64,000 bases of DNA from NCBI RefSeq assembly GCF_016808095.1, contig NC_068976.1:17447663-17511662 (forward strand). The letters are read 5' to 3'. Below the pieces are notes generated by a model. It was not told where the DNA came from. It saw only the letters and a list, made by a program, of their open reading frames with translations, and ran no database searches. The DNA is from Vigna angularis (Eukaryota; Streptophyta; Magnoliopsida; Fabales; Fabaceae). Below are positions 12,199 through 29,147 of the stretch, in pieces (position 1 is the first letter of the stretch; the number at the start of each line of letters is the position of its first letter). Both the position numbers and the translations under genes were made by a program.

Positions 12199-12357
12199 GG
12201 ATCCCAGAGAGGTTCCATTTGGGGAAGAGCTGGTGAGAGGGCAGTGGAAGTTCTGGACACACTTGGAAGTAGTGTGCCAAAGTTAAGCAACAGTAATGGG
12301 TTTGACACTGCAGTGGCTCCAAGAGGGAATAGAATATCTATATTGACATTTGAAGTG
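12199..12357 (+). pseudogene. Relic of a PSI1-like (DUF3475/DUF668) gene
   Basis: After a good acceptor (TTTTTCACAG) an open frame of 53 codons reads GSQRGSIWGRAGERAVEVLD, TLGSSVPKLSNSNGFD, then PRGNRISILTFEV. This resembles the stretch of PSK SIMULATOR 1-type proteins that leads into DUF3475 (family pattern G-AG--G--KAVEVLDTLGSS ... GNKISILAFEVANTI). After FEV the homology stops abruptly and the frame closes about 10 codons later. No further DUF3475 or DUF668 sequence is visible downstream and no N-terminal exon upstream. I read it as a truncated gene copy captured or left behind. Family assignment is from memory of the motif. Confidence 0.6.
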
Positions 12358-13477
12358 ACTCCAACAGTAATGTTTGAGTTAAGGTGCATATAAAAGTGTT
12401 CAATAGATTTGCTATAACTTTCTAATAGAATAAATCTCAAATTTTATTGTAACATTGAAACTAAAGACAACTCTAAATCCTGTAATCCTACTTTTCATTG
12501 ACAATCTTTTCTTATTAAGCTCAGGAAAGTATAAAGCATAGCTCTCAGCAATTATTACATACACAATAAGGCAATCAAACTGATTAAGAAGTTGGAAAAG
12601 GTGATTTTTAGCTTCTTTGTGGTGTAGTATACTTACACATTTTCCTCTTCATTCTTCATTTTGTTAATGTTATTTTCATTTTTTTGGAGCTGAATTTTGA
12701 TTGAGGAAATAATATACAAGTAATAATTTTGATTTCTTTGAAAATTTTAATATGTGATTTTAATTGTTTTTTCTTTAAATTTGTCTTCATGTTTTAAGAA
12801 AATTCTATAATTTCAGTTGAATTTATTTTTACATACATTTTACTTTGTGGTTTTTTATTTAATTAAATCCACGGTTTACAATATATACTTTAAGAAAATC
12901 ATAGATATAAATAAATAAATGATAATTTAAAAAATTATATCAAAATTAGGGATTTTTAAACAGTGACCTAAAATCGTAAGAAACAATTAAAATTAGAAGA
13001 AACTAAACTTTTAATTAGTCTAAAACTTATTTAACAAGTTTTAATTGAATAAAATAATTAAATTATTTGCTTAACTTTTAGATTGTAATAATATGTTGAT
13101 GTGATCACAAACCTAATTATAGTCAGGACTAAATTTTTAAGGCTCTGTATTGCTATTCAAAATAATTATCCTTTCTATGATTATTCAGAAAGCTTGAACA
13201 GGCTATATATTTAAAGTAATTTATATTGTTATATATCCAATTTTATATTATCATATGTATATAAGAGAGATTTTAAATTAATTTATAATTTTGGTTGAAT
13301 GTGAACAATTATAACTGAACCAAAATTAAAAAAAAACAAATGTGCATGAAAACTTAGTGTTTCTCTCTGAAGCAGAAATGATAAATTTTTTGAAAATGTA
13401 TCATTAAAAATTTGTCGAAATACACCAATTAACATAACATCAAAATCATGAAAGAACATGCAATGTATTTTGGTTAT

Positions 13478-13850
13478 GAATGCATCCATGCATATTAATT
13501 TATTAGACTTTATGGTTATGTTGCAACTTACAACTAATGACAGCACGAAAGTGACCAACCTTCTTTTCTAGTCTAATAACATTATTTGAACTATATATGA
13601 GGAGCATTTTTTTTTTCAAGACACTTGCATTTATTTTTTTCTTAAAACATGTGATTGATTATGAAGTTGTTGTACAATGCAACCATATAAATGGTTGGTT
13701 TCTATAATGTCATATGCATTTAACTTGATGGTTATGTTCCAACTTCAACCAAATAATAACAGTACGAAGGAGACAATAGCTTTTATATACTGAAATAGTT
13801 GTTTCAAATATCAATAATGAGCATATTTGAAATTTTTTATCATTTTCTTA
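13478..13850 (+). repeat. Diverged direct duplication, period about 216 bp
   Basis: The segment around TATGGTTATGTTGCAACTTA (13511) recurs as GATGGTTATGTTCCAACTT (from about 13728). Both copies continue into similar ACAGCACGAAAG / ACAGTACGAAGG sequence. Divergence is high, so edges are approximate. Confidence 0.5.
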
Positions 13851-15039
13851 GCATTTTCTCCATTGTGAAAACTTTATTTGGTGTCGTATTTTCTAACTCT
13901 CTCCATTTTTAAGAAGGAAATTAATTACTTGAAATTGTAATTTTCTTAATAAATCTCAATTAATCATGTAATAATAAGTAAAGTAATAATAAGAAAGCCT
14001 AATAGGAAAACCGTTAAGATCATCTTTAATGCAATGTCTTATTTTGAGATCTTATACTGCTTTTTAAGTGGGTACTATTGCACCACATATATAAGATACA
14101 AAATCTCATTAAATTTAGTTTTAATAGTAAATTTCAATCTAAATCCTTTTTTTTTCCTCACAATTTATTTATTTTTATTGATATGAGAATATAAACATAT
14201 ATTTTTCTTTAGATATTGAGAATTCTTGTAAAAAACTTTTTATTATCGTACTCTAAACCTTGAAATGTCACTTCTATAAAATATCTTATAAAAATTAAAA
14301 TATTTAGTCTAAGCTTTCAAAGTTAAAATATTGCATTCCAATCTTATAGTATTTATATAAGATAAAACTATATGTAATATATAATGATAGTATAGACTAC
14401 TTTTACACCATATTTGTTCATAAGTCACTAGTTTTAACTAGTTAATATTATAAAAACTTGTATATTAACAATGCATACCATCAAATCAAACTTTTATATA
14501 ATATTTTTTTTTTTATATTTTTCTTCGAGACATTAGTTATTTTATACTTATTACAATATTATATTAACATGAGCTTCACAGGAAGATATGGATTATCTGA
14601 AACTACAAATTTGTTATCATTTTCAACTATATATAATATAACTAAAGGTTTGAGTAATTGCTTCTTACACTTTTTTAGTAAACACAGTTGCTAACCCGAA
14701 TTAGATATTAATACTTATTATTATTATTTTTTCCATTTTTTTTATAAATTAAAGTTTATTAATTAAAAAACATTAAAAGTGTATTCATTTAACTATAAAT
14801 AAAGTCAAGCTAAAATTAAATAGACATTGATTACAACTTCATACGATGGTGTCCGTTTAAGTACAAGTTTTTTCTAAAAAGTAAATATCAATATAAATTG
14901 TACCCTGTGCATTACCATTGCCTTTTGAAAAATAATTTTTTGATATAAACTAATTTTATATCGTAAATATATTTTTTTACTGCGTTTTTTTACTAGTAAA
15001 ATGGGGAAAAAATTATATTTATTATTTTATTCTTACTAT

Positions 15040-15310
15040 TTTTGGCAATGCAGAATGGAAAAGAGCAATACAAAGAACATCTGAGGCCAATAAAATAGAC
15101 CAGACACAGAACACTGCATGGACCAACTCAACCTTAAATTTGGTACCACAAATCAAACGCTACTGGGCCCATGTGGTGTCAAGGTCATAGTCTCTGACCC
15201 ACACGTTACTGGGTAGTGATGGAGGCCCAGCCCAAAAGGAGGGCCCAGGCAAGGCTGGTGCCAACTGCTTCAACTGCCTTCAAGCCTGCTACCATCCATC
15301 AATGCACATA
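15040..15310. other. GC-richer island with GGCCCA / TGGGCCCA motifs
   Basis: Within very AT-rich surroundings this island carries a palindromic TGGGCCCA, plus AGGCCCAGCCCA and GGGCCCAGG. Site II-type motifs of this kind bind TCP factors in plant promoters. No credible gene follows on either strand, so it may be an orphaned promoter fragment or part of an unrecognised repeat. Confidence 0.35.
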
Positions 15311-16155
15311 CTCTATTAATTTGTATACAAATAATCAAACTTCACTGTTCATTTTTAAATCAATTTCTTTCAATCAAATCTTTGAAGATATGTTTCGATA
15401 CAGTTAATGTTTTTTTTTTTAATTTTTTTATTGGAGCAGTGTGAATGTAAAAATAATAATTAAGAGATAAGTAATATTTTAGAGATAATTAAGTGCGAAT
15501 ACCAAATGAAAATTATGAAATAGATGCAATGTGAATACAAAAAGTAAAGGACATGAAATTTACATGGAGATAATATATTAATAAAATCATATACGTCGTA
15601 TATTATTTACGCAATTAAACATCAATTTCAACATCACTTTTTCTATATTATTATGGTTGCTTATTTCTATTTCTTGTTTATCTTTCATTCTTGTCTCAAT
15701 CACTTTATTAAAATATTCCTTATTCCTCTAATTAATTTTTAATTTAATTTATTTATATGGATTATTTGATCAAGATACATATATGATATGTAACACTGTG
15801 TTAACGAAGTTACCAATAGAAACAAAATGATGTTAAAAGGAAAAGTAACCAATCAAACGATGTCGCTTATTCCGTTAAGAGATACTTGCATCTTTGCACA
15901 TTTAATGAATTGATTAAAGGTAAAAATAAAATAGGAAAGAAGAGCCAAATTCTTAAAATTATAATGTTTGAAAAAATTAAACAATAATGAAAGTATAATT
16001 AAAGAATTCTTATGCTATATGTATTCCAAAATATGTCTTTTAATAATGCTGACATTAATACAAACAAAGCAGTTAATGAATTTAGATGAATATCAAAATT
16101 TTATAAATATAGTCTATATGATTGGAATGGTTAAACACATAACCAGTGATGAGTC

Positions 16156-16160
<5 letters not shown>

Positions 16161-16231
<71 letters not shown>
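16161..16231. repeat. (TA)n microsatellite, about 35 units
   Basis: Uninterrupted TA dinucleotides upstream of the first GDSL gene. The open frame running into it (poly Tyr-Ile) is an artefact of the repeat. Confidence 0.95.
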
Positions 16232-16234
<3 letters not shown>

Positions 16235-16956
16235 CTTTAAATTTATAAGTGACTTTAACCTACAGACCTAGACGTGACAAACTTTGTAGAATTATTTCCA
16301 AAATTGTTTAAAGTAATTTCATCAAATTAACTGTTAAATTTAAAATTTTCATAAAAACGATTAAGTAGGATTCAGTTTTATCATAAAATTTGGTTTTAAT
16401 ATTTATATTTTAGGTCTAACTAAGTTTTAAATTGATCATAAATCTGAAAATTTTCAATTAAATTTTTATAATTTTTGTAATTTGTTAAATACTTACAAAT
16501 TTTACAATTTTTAATTGATTTTCTGTAATTTTTAACATTTTCATTGATTAGATATTGTGATTGTTATCTCATTTTGTTATTTTACTTATGTGTTTTCACA
16601 CGTAAACAAACGAGATTATATAAGTAATATAAAATAATATTAAAATTAATGTAAAATAATGAATAACTTATATTATATAATTTAGAAATAAACTAATATT
16701 TTATCGTACAATTGTTAAATCAATTAGATTTTCACATTCAATACAAGAAGAATGATATTTAATAATTAAATTGACTGTTTTTATTATTATAGGAAAATGT
16801 ATTAAACTTTTATTATAAACTATAACATTGACGAAAGAATGAAAACAATACAAATCAAAATACAACAGTTACTTTTGAATTTTTTGTAAAATTAATATTA
16901 TTAGTTAAATATTTGAGATGAAAAAGAAATATACTTTTTCTTTTCCTTATATGAAG

Positions 16957-17107
16957 TTGTATTCATATCATGCATTATTATTCGCTCATTATACAACCAC
17001 ACGAAAAAAACTAAAAAAATCAGACACAAACAATAAGGTTGTATTCTTATCATGCATTATCATTCATTCATTATACAACCACACTAAAAAAATCAGACAG
17101 AAATAAT
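16957..17107 (+). repeat. 82-bp tandem duplication upstream of GDSL gene 1
   Basis: Two copies begin with TTGTATTC-TATCATGCATTA (16957 and 17039), contain CATTATACAACCACAC and end in AAAAAAATCAGACA. They lie about 460-610 bp upstream of the ATG of the first GDSL gene, in its probable promoter. Confidence 0.7.
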
Positions 17108-17507
17108 AAACAGAGTAAACTATTGAGAAGAATTTATTAATATAATTATAAGAAAAACATGATTCATGGCAAAATTAGCTTCCTTGATTTGTCTTGTTTT
17201 TCCTTATTCAAGCCAACAACAAATTCATGCAATAAATGACCTGAAAGCTAAAGGACCCGACATGTACCAATTATTTCACTTTAAAAAATGAGAGCAACAA
17301 TAATTGTTTTTCAGATATTAATCAAAATATTAATAAGATTATCTAAAGTATATTAAAAATAGATGTAAAATTTGTTTTACACATACAAAAACATTAAATA
17401 AGATTATCTAAAGTATATACATAATGTACTAATGGTCCATCTTATTTTAATAAAATTCTTTTTGCTTGTAAAAAAAATAATTATTTCCATGAAAAGAGTA
17501 CGTAGGT

Positions 17508-17515
17508 TATAAATA
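17508..17515 (+). promoter_or_regulatory. TATA box of GDSL gene 1
   Basis: TATAAATA 61 nt before the ATG at 17569. A start near 17540 gives a leader of about 30 nt. Confidence 0.6.
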
Positions 17516-17568
17516 AGAGTGATGTTATATGTTGTCAAACACGTTGCCAAAAGTGAAGTAAAGCAGCC

Positions 17569-22256
<4,688 letters not shown>

Positions 22257-23693
22257 GCTTTTAGAATTTGTTCTCGTTAGTTGTTTTCGTTACCTCGGAT
22301 AACTGTTTCTGTTGCTGTTTATGAATTTCATCTGTCAGGAAATTTCTGTGGATTTATATTATATAATTATTAGTACTCATTGAAAATAAATAACACCCTC
22401 GTTTACTTGATTTGTCATGTCCGTAATATAAGCACTTTTAAAATCAAAGTTGGTATCAGTTTAAGATATAAAAATATTTATCAAGTTAAATATAGTGACT
22501 TTTAGTAATGGCAAATTAGGATACTGGCACTAGTGGAATTCTTAAATGATATCAATTTTTTTATGAAATAAGTAATATCAAATTTAATTACACTTAACTA
22601 TGATCATGCATCATTATCCATTGGCCCGAGCCTTTGAAGTTGCTCCACCATGTAAATATGTCTTCTCATATGTGGTTCAAAAGCGACATTTTTGGGTTGA
22701 AATCAACCAACTCGCGTATTAGTTCTTAACAAATATCAAGACACCACTTTTTATTTTCGTAATATTTTATTGTGTTTTTATTGGTCAGTAATTATTTTAT
22801 TTTATTGGGTTATCAATTACCTTTTTCTCAAGGAGTTTTAAGTAAATGGATGTTATGTCTTTTTATGGTGATTTTTAATTACTGTGTATTGGTTGTCTAT
22901 GCAAAAAATTCTTAAAATAATATTTCAAAAGACTTTATGATTTTTCTCGTTTTAGTTTCAATACGAGCTTTGAAAATTTTAAATAAAAAAAAAACTTTTA
23001 ACTTTTCTAATAAAAAACAAACTTTTAAGGTTTTTTTTTCAAACAATCATTAGTGAAAATAATGAAGTATTGTACACTTTCAATAGAAGCCAAATTTATT
23101 GGATCACAAATATTCGAATGAGCCATTTCAAAACATTATTTACTCTCCATAATTGGTCGTTAGAGAATTGAGAACAATGTTGCTTAATTACAACATATTT
23201 TTCACAAACTTAAACAATGAACAATAATTTGTGAAAAGGATGTTACCATGTCTTTTGTTCAACATCTTCAATACACTCAGAATCTCAAATGATTACAAGG
23301 ATAATGTTGCAACTAAGCAAAATCATTAACTTTGGCTTTCAATTAACTTTTCAATTATAATGACAGCTCAAATAGGATAAAACTTTTCTCAGATACATTT
23401 GCTAATAAAAGTTTCATAACATGTTTTTTGTAAGGGACCAACACTTAGAGACACAAAGAACATTTCTACGTATCATTCTTATTTTAATTTTATATATTAA
23501 TATCACCTTTCCCCACCAAAACTCATTGTAGAAAGAAAATTTTCCTTTAGATATGAAAAAAAAAAACTCATTTCCACTTATGTGATTATTACAAAAATTA
23601 TCTACAGACAATTTTTTGTCTCACTATATTTTACATTTGTAATTGCCATAACAAATTCTCTAATTTTTTTTACCAACAAAATTTGAAAACATA

Positions 23694-23702
23694 TATTTTA
23701 AT
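23694..23702 (+). other. Left 9-bp target-site duplication of the MULE-MITE
   Basis: TATTTTAAT immediately before the left terminal inverted repeat; the identical 9-mer follows the right one at 26008-26016. Nine-base duplications are typical of Mutator-like elements. Confidence 0.65.
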
Positions 23703-24235
23703 GGTTAAATATATTTGTAGTCCCTGAATTTGAACTCAAAATTAAAATTAGTCAATGTTTCAAACTTTGACACATTTTGTTTCCAAATTTTAAAAATAAA
23801 TTAATATAATTCTTTTAATTTAACAACGTTAATTTTGTTTTACATGTTAAACGACATTTCAGGTTAACATTTGAGTTGAAATGTAAAACCCATGAAAAAT
23901 ATTTAGATTTAATAAAATTATGGCAAGAAAAATTAAAATTTATGATAGATAATTATAATAATTTCAGAGGAAGGAGTTTAAAATTTTGAGAATTTATTTT
24001 AGAAGATTTTGAAAAACAAAAATGAATAATAAAAGTGAATAGTAAACAGTGAATAATAAAAAGTGAATAGTAAAAAAAATAAATAAATAAATAAAAAAAA
24101 AGGAATAGTGTTCCGTGGATAAGGCTTCCTACGATGCATTGATGAAGCAGATAAGAAGATTTGGTGGTGGATAATTAAAATATAATTTTTTGAATAGTAA
24201 AAAAAAAAAAAAACTAAATAGTGCCAAAATTTTGG

Positions 24236-24246
24236 CCTATAAATAG
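24236..24246 (+). promoter_or_regulatory. TATA box of the solo LTR
   Basis: CCTATAAATAG about 355 bp into the LTR. It sets the U3/R boundary near 24270 and the element's plus orientation. Confidence 0.5.
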
Positions 24247-25143
24247 AAGTAAGAGGAATGAAGTTTTTGCACCAAGAAGTAGAGAGAATTATGAGAAAAG
24301 AAGGAATTAGGAAGTTTTTGGAGTAGGAAGAAATTTTAGAGTAGAGGTTCTGAAGAGTTTTCGGGGAAAACAAATTCGGAGTAAGAGAAGTCTGGAATAG
24401 AGGTAAGGGGAGCTAACCTTTCTATGCTTTTATATTATGATTTAGTATTGTTTTATTACTATCAATATCTTGAAATTCTGTGTGAATACTGTTAATGCTT
24501 ACTGTATATCCATCTATGTTGAAATTCGGTGTAAATATTATATGTTGTTGTTTTGAATCTGTAAATAAGAAATTTGTTAAAAACTAGTTGAGAAACACTT
24601 TGGCTAAGGAAAGACTTGGTACTTAAGTTGTCCATTGTGACGCACCTCTCTTTCCTAGAAGTCTACTCGACAAGTTTTTAACTTAAATCTTATTGAACAG
24701 ATTATGTATTGTTAATTTATTTTGTGATATTCATATTGTACGATTTCTGTAAGGATTGTATTTTATTGTATTGGATTTGAATTTATGCGTCTGAACATGA
24801 TGTGATTATTGTGGGAAGTAGGTGAATGTATGAGGAATGTTGGATTCACTGTGATAATATGATGGTATCTGGTTATTCATGACTTGGGTTAAGTTTCAAA
24901 GTAACATTATAATTCATGGACGTAATTCCATGATCCTCAAGGAGAGGATACATGGTGGTGTTTTGGGGTTGTATAGAATGATTACATGGTAGCTTAGTTT
25001 TGGGGGTCATCCTGAAACTCCAATGGTCTTTCTTCTCATGTAGAGAGGATTGAACCATGTGGTGAGGAGTAGCAGGAGGTCCTAGTCTTGGATGCTTCCA
25101 TATGATCCAAGGTGAGTGATAACGGATTAACCTCGTGACTGTG

Positions 25144-25237
25144 GCCGGGAGGTAGTGCCCAAAGTTCCACAAGGCGGTAGTGCCCAAGTTTCACAAGGCG
25201 GTAGTGCCAGGGCGGTAGTGCCCAAGTTTCATAAAGC
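25144..25237 (+). repeat. Short tandem repeat GGCGGTAGTGCCCAAGTTTC
   Basis: Four irregular units of 14-28 bp built on GGCGGTAGTGCCCAAGTTTC within the solo LTR. Units differ by an internal deletion and a few substitutions. They generate a repetitive minus-strand ORF that is not a gene. Confidence 0.7.
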
Positions 25238-28200
25238 CACCACGAGTGCAAGACCCGCTATAGCTCGGTAATCATTCTGGTCCGGATGATTCGGTCTATA
25301 AAGCAACAAGTCGGGTATAAAGTAACAGGTCTTGTGATGTCAGTTTACCATGTTTGGATGACTTTTGCATGTCGTGTGAGTGGGTGAATTGTGGTTTAAT
25401 AAGTATGCTCTAATTGTTCTTTTATACGAATCTAAGTATGATAACATGAATTAACAATGCTATATGTATAACATGCTTTTTATATCTAGCTCTTGCATTG
25501 TTTGTGTTGTGTGCTGTTTGGGTATGTTTCTTTGGCGATGATCATCCACTTGGATGGGAGCAGATGTTGTCGAGGAGTTTCCCTTGGAGCAAGAGCTAGA
25601 GGATCCCGAGGTTGCAGTTTAGTCTGTTAGGATTTTTCCTATTCGAACACTTGTGGTGTTCAATAATTTAAACTGTTAAGTTTAAATTTTCAGTTTCTTT
25701 TATTTCTGAATGATTGTAATTTAATATTTAATTACAGGTCATACTCCGACTATTCTCTATATTTGGATGTTAACGTCTTTATTATATAATATTGGTTATT
25801 ATATAATTGGGACGTTACATGAAACATATAAAAACAATAAAAACAACTCAAACGATATAATAAAAAAATGTCATTTAATAGGTCAAAAAGTTTTAACGTA
25901 CTTGAATTTAGAAGATTATATCTATTTTTAAAAAAATAATCAAAGTTTGAGACAAAGACGTATTTGAGTTTCACATTTAAAATTTGAGTACTAAAACTAT
26001 TTAACCTTATTTTAATTTATTTGATTTCTATTCTTTTTATTTATTTTTAAAGCAGGTCAAGACTTGAAGCTGCATATTTAACTTTTGTAAAACCTTGATT
26101 GTTTTCTTCATCCTTAAACTAATGATAGAAAGGTCAATGAATCAAATATCCAATTGAATATAATTACAACAAGGTATGATACTGCGTATTTTGTTACTTT
26201 GATTAAAAGGTACGTGGATAATCTTACAAAAAAAGGCAATTACTTGTTCATAATCTATTACAAGAAAGGTGAAAATTATACATGTCATTTGGATTTGTTA
26301 ATAGGGATTAATGCATGAAATCAAGATTATAAATAGAACATTTGACGAACATTTTCATGTTTAGAATATTAAACAAGACCCAACGAAGCACATGCATGTA
26401 AGTGGATTTGTTGACGAAAAGCAATGATGATGGAATAATTTGCATGGATTGTATTCAAGCAAGAGAGCAGAAAGACGTGTGCTTATCAAAGATTGTGTGG
26501 ACAAAACTTAATGATTTCATTTGCAAGATAATATAATGAACATCCACCATCTAACTTCACAGGAACTGCTAAAACGTATTTATTATATGCGACACATTAT
26601 TAATTAGAAACTCGATAGAGTAAGACATTGCATACAAATGACATTAAACAATATAGTTTAATATATCTTTACAAAAGTTTTACATGTTCTTAGGCAACAT
26701 TGTTTATTACAAGCACGTTTATGGTTGCATGAAAAGCAAAAAAACTGCTTCTCCATCCCTACCACTGTATTTTAAATTGGAATCAACAATTTCGACAAAA
26801 GCATATGAAGGTACAAAACACATGGTCAAAGCTAAATTTTGAGTATATAATTAAAAAAAGGTTTTGAATTTATATTAACTTCAAATTTATAATATATAAT
26901 AAATTCAAATGTTATACATACAATCATTTTGTATAATTAAATTATCTTTTAACAAGTTTATATTTATTTATATAAATGTAAATTTTAAATTTAATTCAAC
27001 TGATTTGTAAAATAATTTTTATATTACTTATTCTGTAAATTAGCCTTGAAGGTAGAGCTTCCATTATTTTTTTTTTTCAAAAAATTTTGAACGAGAATTT
27101 TTGAAAACGTACGATTTGGGAAAGCTTTGGTTACCAAATTATTGAAAAGTGTAATTAATTGCTACGATAGACAGAAAATTGAATACTTCACACGCGTCTG
27201 CTTATTATTTGAATTTGGTGATTACTGATGTAACTCATATCTAACTCAATTTAATACATACACCCCTTATTTATATTTATTTAATTAATGCTTCAACACC
27301 ATAACTACTCACTCCCCAGTCTAGAAACGATTTAATATTCAAAATTAAAACTTAATTATTAGGTTATAGTGTATACTAAATTCAATTTAATTTAAGCTTT
27401 CTCTCCAATAAAAAAGAGATTAATTATGCATCAAATCAGGGATGACCATAAAACAATGAATTATTGTACTTTTTCTTGTAAAATTTAATATACATAACTG
27501 AGTATTGAAGTCAGAAAAATTAGTGTTATAAATAAAGATTATACATTTGTTACATTTACTACCAAATGGAATATCCTTACGTTTCTTTATAAGTGTTACT
27601 CTCTTTAAGAAAATCCTTTTATTTAGTTATTATTTTTATAGTGCAACTTTTTTTTTTATATTTACAGTCTTATTTTTTTAATTATTTTACATAAAACAAA
27701 GAAATAAAAAAATTTAAAACAGAAAATTGAAATAAATTCTCTGTCAGATAGTAATTTTAAAACATTACTATCAAAACACAGTATTGTTTCAATAGCTAGA
27801 AATAGAATGGTGTACTGAAGTAAATTGAAATCAATTTCCTCGAAAGTCTGGTTCGACTTATAATTAGTGTACTTCCATGAGCTGTGAGATAATAACATCC
27901 TTTGATCTTTATCATTTTTCATTTGAATGAGGGTCATTGTAAGCATTTTTATTTACTTGAAATTGAAAGTCTTGCTAATGAGTGTTCTTGATGCACTTTT
28001 CTTTTAAATATTTTTAGTATAGTAGTTAAAAGAATATATATATATATATATTATTTTGTTTTTGTTTTTTAAATCATGTTTGCTAAAAGATAATGTTAGG
28101 ATTGAAAAAGGGGAAATGGGTAGAGTGGAAAGCAACTGGCAATTGGTAGTGTTGACACAGACAGCAAATATTGAAGCTCTAAAGATATTTTTTTTTAAGT

Positions 28201-29088
28201 TTTTAGTATTATCATATTAGTTTTTAAATTTAAAAAATAAATAAGTATTTATAAATATAATTATCAATTGTATTACTTAAAAATTTTAAAAATATAACAA
28301 AGGTAATAATAGTAATAAATAGCCTAATTTTTACACTTAGATGAAAAAAGAAAGTAGTTCACTTGTTACAAACGAATAGAAATAGAATCTTTAAATGTTA
28401 CAAATTTAGGTATTTTTATTAGTTACTTAATCGTCTTTTTATACTCGTCTTATAGTTAGTAATAAAAAATACACTCGTACGATATATAGAAATTTAAGTC
28501 ACTGGAAATAAATAGGAAGTAAGAATTTAAAGTAACACATTTATATCTTATATCTTAAGTTATTAGGGATAACAATTCATCCATTTATATTTCGCTTCCA
28601 AAAAATGGATTGGGTTAACATGTTTCACACAGATTGTAAATTAGTTTTGTGACCTGTTTTGTTAATGATTAGTTCAAGGATCTAATATAATAAACATAAT
28701 ATTAACATTTATTTAAGATAAATATATAAAAGTTAAACATGAATAAAAAATATAAAAATAAATTATTATCTAATCTACTAAAAACTATAATAACTAACTA
28801 ATATTATATACAAAATTGAATTAGAGATTTAAACATAAACATAAATTAAATGAATAAAAGAAAGAAAATAAAGAAATTCAGATCACTTTTGGAGTTAAAA
28901 TATAATGAATTTTTTTATTTCTGTTATAAGACACAAACCTAAATAGATTGGATTAGAATACTTAATCTGTTCCATTTTTTTTTCTCACAAATTCTATGTC
29001 CTGTCTTATAATATTATTTCCATACATTAAATATATATAGAAATTTGAAAATGTGGGAGAGAAAGTTGAAAAACTTAGTGAGATTGAG

Positions 29089-29147
29089 TCAAGAATTTAT
29101 TTGACTCCCCCAAGATGTAAATGTTGGTGAATCAAGTAAATTCTTGA
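29089..29147. repeat. Hairpin-forming inverted repeat
   Basis: TCAAGAATTTATTTGACTC (29089-29107) pairs with GAATCAAGTAAATTCTTGA (29129-29147) over 19 positions with two mismatches (G-U wobbles in one orientation), around a 21-nt loop. A second, shorter inverted pair (TCTTTCTTTG / CAAAGAAAGA) lies about 30 bp further right. Confidence 0.55.

Larger units (their letters stand above)
12358..17507. other. AT-rich intergenic region before the GDSL array
   Basis: No gene recognised. It contains a diverged duplication near 13.5/13.7 kb, a GC-richer island at 15040-15310, a (TA)n tract at 16161-16231, an 82-bp tandem duplication at 16957-17107 and a short repeat of AAGATTATCTAAAGTATAT near 17.34 and 17.40 kb. 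Confidence 0.55.
23882..25819 (+). mobile_element. Solo LTR, 1,938 bp, inside the MULE-MITE
   Basis: The segment starts TGTAAAACCC and ends GGGACGTTACA, so it has TG...CA ends with partly inverted tips. It is flanked by the 5-bp direct repeat TGAAA at 23877-23881 and 25820-25824. A TATA box (CCTATAAATAG) at 24236-24246 gives the promoter of a plus-oriented LTR. No gag, pol, primer site or second LTR is present, so recombination to a solo LTR is the simplest reading. It contains short internal repeats: GTGAATAGTAAA-like units at 24020-24075 and GGCGGTAGTGCCC units at 25144-25237. Lineage not determined. Confidence 0.75.
23703..26007. mobile_element. Mutator-like non-autonomous element interrupted by a solo LTR
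   Basis: Left arm 23703-23881 (GGTTAAATATATTTGTAGTC...) and right arm 25825-26007 read on the minus strand (AGGTTAAATAGTTTTAGTAC...) align over almost their whole length at roughly two thirds identity. Shared anchors include TCAAACTTTGA, ACGTTAA, AAATGACATTT or AAACGACATTT, and TTTGAGTTG. Long terminal inverted repeats plus a 9-bp flanking duplication indicate a MULE-derived MITE with no coding sequence of its own. Between the arms sits the solo LTR. Without it the element is only about 360 bp, nearly all of it inverted repeat. Confidence 0.72.

Noticed and set aside
14013..14350. Possible MITE with TTAATGCAATG-like ends
   Set aside because: The two ends (AAGATCATCTTTAATGCAAT and, on the minus strand, AAGATTGGAATGCAAT) are only loosely similar and no target duplication was found.
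16000..16231. ORF ending in a long Tyr-Ile run
   Set aside because: It is the translation of the (TA)n microsatellite.
25036..25251. Minus-strand ORF with repeated LPP and Trp-rich units
   Set aside because: Shadow of the GGCGGTAGTGCCC minisatellite inside the solo LTR.
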